DNA of 46,634 nucleotides from Herbinix sp. (GTDB lineage Bacteria > Bacillota > Clostridia > Lachnospirales > Lachnospiraceae): the NCBI GenBank assembly GCA_029256105.1, contig JAQSYO010000029.1:1-46634 (forward strand). The letters are read 5' to 3'. Both the position numbers and the translations under genes were made by a program. Below are positions 44,499 through 46,634 of the stretch, in pieces (position 1 is the first letter of the stretch; every line of letters begins with the position of its first letter). A model generated the notes under the pieces. The model was given only the letters and a program-made list of their open reading frames with translations. It ran no database searches and had not been told where the DNA came from.

Positions 44499-44805
44499 GG
44501 TCTATTCCTCCTTCATCGTATTCTTTCTATTCATGTCAATTGAATTTTTGACAAGTGATATGGTTTATAAATGAATTAAAAACCAACTCTGGTTTAACCA
44601 CTTGTGATAATTCGTTAGGCATTATTACTACAATTCCCTTTAATTATACTATTCCAATTTTCTTCCAAAACCACATGATAATGGGATAAAATCACAATCA
44701 TATACAATTTGTGGTATCCACTAATCCTACTTTATATAATATCTTTAAATTCCCAAATAATCAAGTATAATTTTAAAAAAAATGATTTATTTGATATTTT
44801 TTTAT
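44499..44805. other. Intergenic region between divIB and ftsZ
   Basis: 307 nt, AT-rich. It contains the ftsZ promoter candidate (44736-44764) and, 80 nt before the ftsZ start, a small hairpin (AAACCA / TGGTTT, 44580-44595) followed on the minus strand by TTTTTAA, which could be a leader attenuator. No gene is seen. Confidence 0.6.
44736..44764 (-). promoter_or_regulatory. Candidate ftsZ promoter
   Basis: Minus-strand TTGATT, 17-nt spacer, TATTAT, about 240 nt before ftsZ. The long leader between this and the start contains a small hairpin. Confidence 0.45.
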
Positions 44806-45561
44806 CTATTCTGTCGGTATTTTTAGTTTACCAATTATATTATCGGTTCCTTTTACATAATTTCTCATATCAAGCGTTATTTCCATCCCTTTGGCTTTTA
44901 CAAGGATGTTCTTTAGTTCTGATAAAACTTCATCATAGGTACTTCTTTTACCAAGCAGGACCTTGATGTCACCACAGTCTACAGTTACCTCATATTTATT
45001 ATTGAAGCTGATGGTATCGACACCAAGATCATACTTTTCAATCAATTGAGTTAAATTGATAATTATATCAAACAATTCATCTTTTTGTACTTTAAGCTTC
45101 TCATTTAAAACAATTTTATCAAATTGAAGACCATTGATAATCGGAATATCCTCTAAGCGCTTTGAAGAACTCTCTACGATAATACCATCTTTATCAAAAT
45201 ATAAGTACTCTCCCATGAAATCCACACAGCCCGCTACCATCTTTTCATAAACAAAAATAGTTACAGTATGATTATCTACCATTTCGATATCTACTTTTTC
45301 TACAAATGGTATTCTTACTTTTGTAAAGTAGTTATACTTTAAATATAGATAAATTGCATTGGAATCTTGCTTCGTCTGCATCAATTGTTCTGTAATCTGT
45401 TCCGTTGTATAGCGTTTTGCTCCGACAACTTCAATCTTTTTAATGTGAAAGGTACTCACAAACAACACGGCAGGAATGCCGATAACAAGCAGAATAGCCA
45501 TAATTCTCCAGCATATTCTAAATAGTACATTATTTGAATTCCTTTGCCTTCTTTTATTCAT
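44806..45561 (-). CDS. ftsQ: DivIB/FtsQ, cell-division membrane protein
   Basis: 251 residues: short cytoplasmic basic tail (MNKRRQRNSNN), one membrane segment (IMAILLVIGIPAVLFVS), POTRA domain (FHIKKIEVVGAKRYTTEQITEQL...) and the FtsQ beta domain. It links divisome assembly to septal wall synthesis. AGGAG precedes the ATG. It is 22 nt after murA, so it is probably cotranscribed; murG and ftsA are not between them. Confidence 0.92.
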   Translation of the reverse strand: MNKRRQRNSNNVLFRICWRIMAILLVIGIPAVLFVSTFHIKKIEVVGAKRYTTEQITEQLMQTKQDSNAIYLYLKYNYFTKVRIPFVEKVDIEMVDNHTVTIFVYEKMVAGCVDFMGEYLYFDKDGIIVESSSKRLEDIPIINGLQFDKIVLNEKLKVQKDELFDIIINLTQLIEKYDLGVDTISFNNKYEVTVDCGDIKVLLGKRSTYDEVLSELKNILVKAKGMEITLDMRNYVKGTDNIIGKLKIPTE

Positions 45562-45583
45562 TATTAACTCCTATGAAGTATTC

Positions 45584-46634
45584 TTATCCTGTGGCATTTT
45601 CGCTGCAAAATCTGGCTTTGGCACCCAAGATCATTAAATCTCTGCAGATATCTTCATACCCCCGTTCAATACTGGTGGCATCACGGACAATTGTTGTCCC
45701 CTCCGCCGAAAGTCCGGCTATAACTAGTGCAGCACCACCTCTTAAATCATGTGCGTTAACGGTTGCACCCTGTAACCTTTTTACTCCGGAAATGATTGCT
45801 TTATTTTCTTTATCATCAAGGCTGATGATTGCGCCCATTTTCCTCAGTTCCGCTACATTTTGATAACGGGATTCAAATATTTCTTCTACAACAGTACTTT
45901 CTCCATCCGCCAGACATAGAATTGACATCAACTGAGATTGCATATCTGTTGGAAAACCCGGGAAGGGCTGCGTCTTAAGTACGTCAATCGGAATTGGTCT
46001 GTGTCTATTGTATATTCTGACCGTATCTTCCGTCGTTTCAATATTGCAGCCAACCTTTTTTAGAATCCGGATTGTTGAATCCAGATGATTGATTGGGGCA
46101 TTTGTGAATAATACATCACCTTTGGTTGCTGCAATCGCTGCCATATATGTTCCTGCAACGATTCGATCCGGTGAAAGTCTAAACTCTACATCATGTAACT
46201 GTTTTACTCCTTCTACCTCGATAAAGGCTGAACCTTTTCCGCAAATCCTTGCACCTGCTTCAATCAGATAATTACAAACTTCTGTAATCTCTGGTTCTCT
46301 TGCCGCATTGAATATTCTAGTAACACCTTCAGATAGTACCGCGGCCAATATAATATTCTGCGTTGCGCCCACACTAGGAAACTCAAGAAATATATCATTT
46401 CCGACGATTTTGTTGGTATAACAATGAATGATACTATCATCCTCACCAAGAAATTCTTGCGTTACATTCATTTTCTTGATTGCATTCAAATGATAGTCAA
46501 TCGGCCGCTTCCCAATCGAACATCCACCCGGATAAGCAATCGTTACCTCGTGAAATCTTCCAAGCAATGCTCCAAGATAAAGAATTGAGCTACGCATTTT
46601 ACTAACGGATTCTTCTGATACATGAGTAGATGTA
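45584..46634 (-). CDS. murA: MurA, UDP-GlcNAc enolpyruvyl transferase (N-terminus cut by window edge)
   Basis: First committed step of peptidoglycan synthesis, adding enolpyruvate to UDP-GlcNAc. The frame is open at the right edge (STHVSEESVSKMRSSILYLGALLGRF), so about 80-90 N-terminal residues are missing from view. The catalytic loop has the Cys (GGCSIGKRPID), implying normal fosfomycin sensitivity. The C-terminal motif LRGGAALVIAGLSAEG is present. It lies directly upstream of divIB. Confidence 0.95.
   Translation of the reverse strand, partial: TSTHVSEESVSKMRSSILYLGALLGRFHEVTIAYPGGCSIGKRPIDYHLNAIKKMNVTQEFLGEDDSIIHCYTNKIVGNDIFLEFPSVGATQNIILAAVLSEGVTRIFNAAREPEITEVCNYLIEAGARICGKGSAFIEVEGVKQLHDVEFRLSPDRIVAGTYMAAIAATKGDVLFTNAPINHLDSTIRILKKVGCNIETTEDTVRIYNRHRPIPIDVLKTQPFPGFPTDMQSQLMSILCLADGESTVVEEIFESRYQNVAELRKMGAIISLDDKENKAIISGVKRLQGATVNAHDLRGGAALVIAGLSAEGTTIVRDATSIERGYEDICRDLMILGAKARFCSENATG

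Overview
The window looks like a 46.6-kb chromosomal piece of a low-GC, motile, endospore-forming member of the Clostridia, most likely Lachnospiraceae. The evidence is a Gram-positive flagellar operon with FliY (CheC-FliN fusion) and FlbD/SwrD, a spoIIGA-sigE-sigG sporulation cluster, CodY, a diiron flavoprotein (FprA type) and an Agr-type peptide quorum-sensing locus with a clostridial AgrD. No rRNA, tRNA, CRISPR array, insertion sequence or prophage was seen. Species-level assignment is not possible from the sequence alone.

Left part (1-20.3 kb, all minus strand, so transcription runs toward position 1): one long flagellar operon in the order flgB-flgC-fliE-fliF-fliG-fliH-fliI-fliJ-(MgtE-N-like)-fliK-flgD-(TIGR02530-like)-flgE-flbD-motA-motB-fliL-fliM-fliY-cheY-fliO-fliP-fliQ-fliR-flhB, with flhB cut by the window edge. 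It encodes rod, MS-ring, switch, export ATPase and gate, hook and stator parts. The order follows the Bacillus fla/che operon, except that motAB sits inside it. codY lies just upstream with its own promoter and terminator, followed by topA, dprA and comM (20.4-26.3 kb, minus strand).

Middle part (26.5-35.6 kb): mixed-strand housekeeping genes. These are an FprA-type diiron flavoprotein, a YlmC/YmxH-type PRC-barrel protein, nrdR, a predicted lipoprotein, an alpha/beta hydrolase, a ROK sugar kinase, an IRP1-type aconitase and a nitroreductase.

Right part (35.7-46.6 kb, minus strand): murA (cut by the edge)-divIB-ftsZ, then spoIIGA-sigE-sigG, then an agr locus: histidine kinase and LytTR regulator (agrC, agrA), a terminator, and a separate unit coding for an ABC-ATPase-like protein, AgrB and AgrD. 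The ABC-like protein has lost nearly all ATP-binding and catalytic motifs and has no permease beside it. After agrD there is an unusual roughly 235-nt structured stretch before a terminator. This agr unit is the best candidate for something undescribed. Several hairpins in leaders or between genes (codY 5' end, spoIIGA-sigE, sigG leader, flgE-flbD) also deserve attention.
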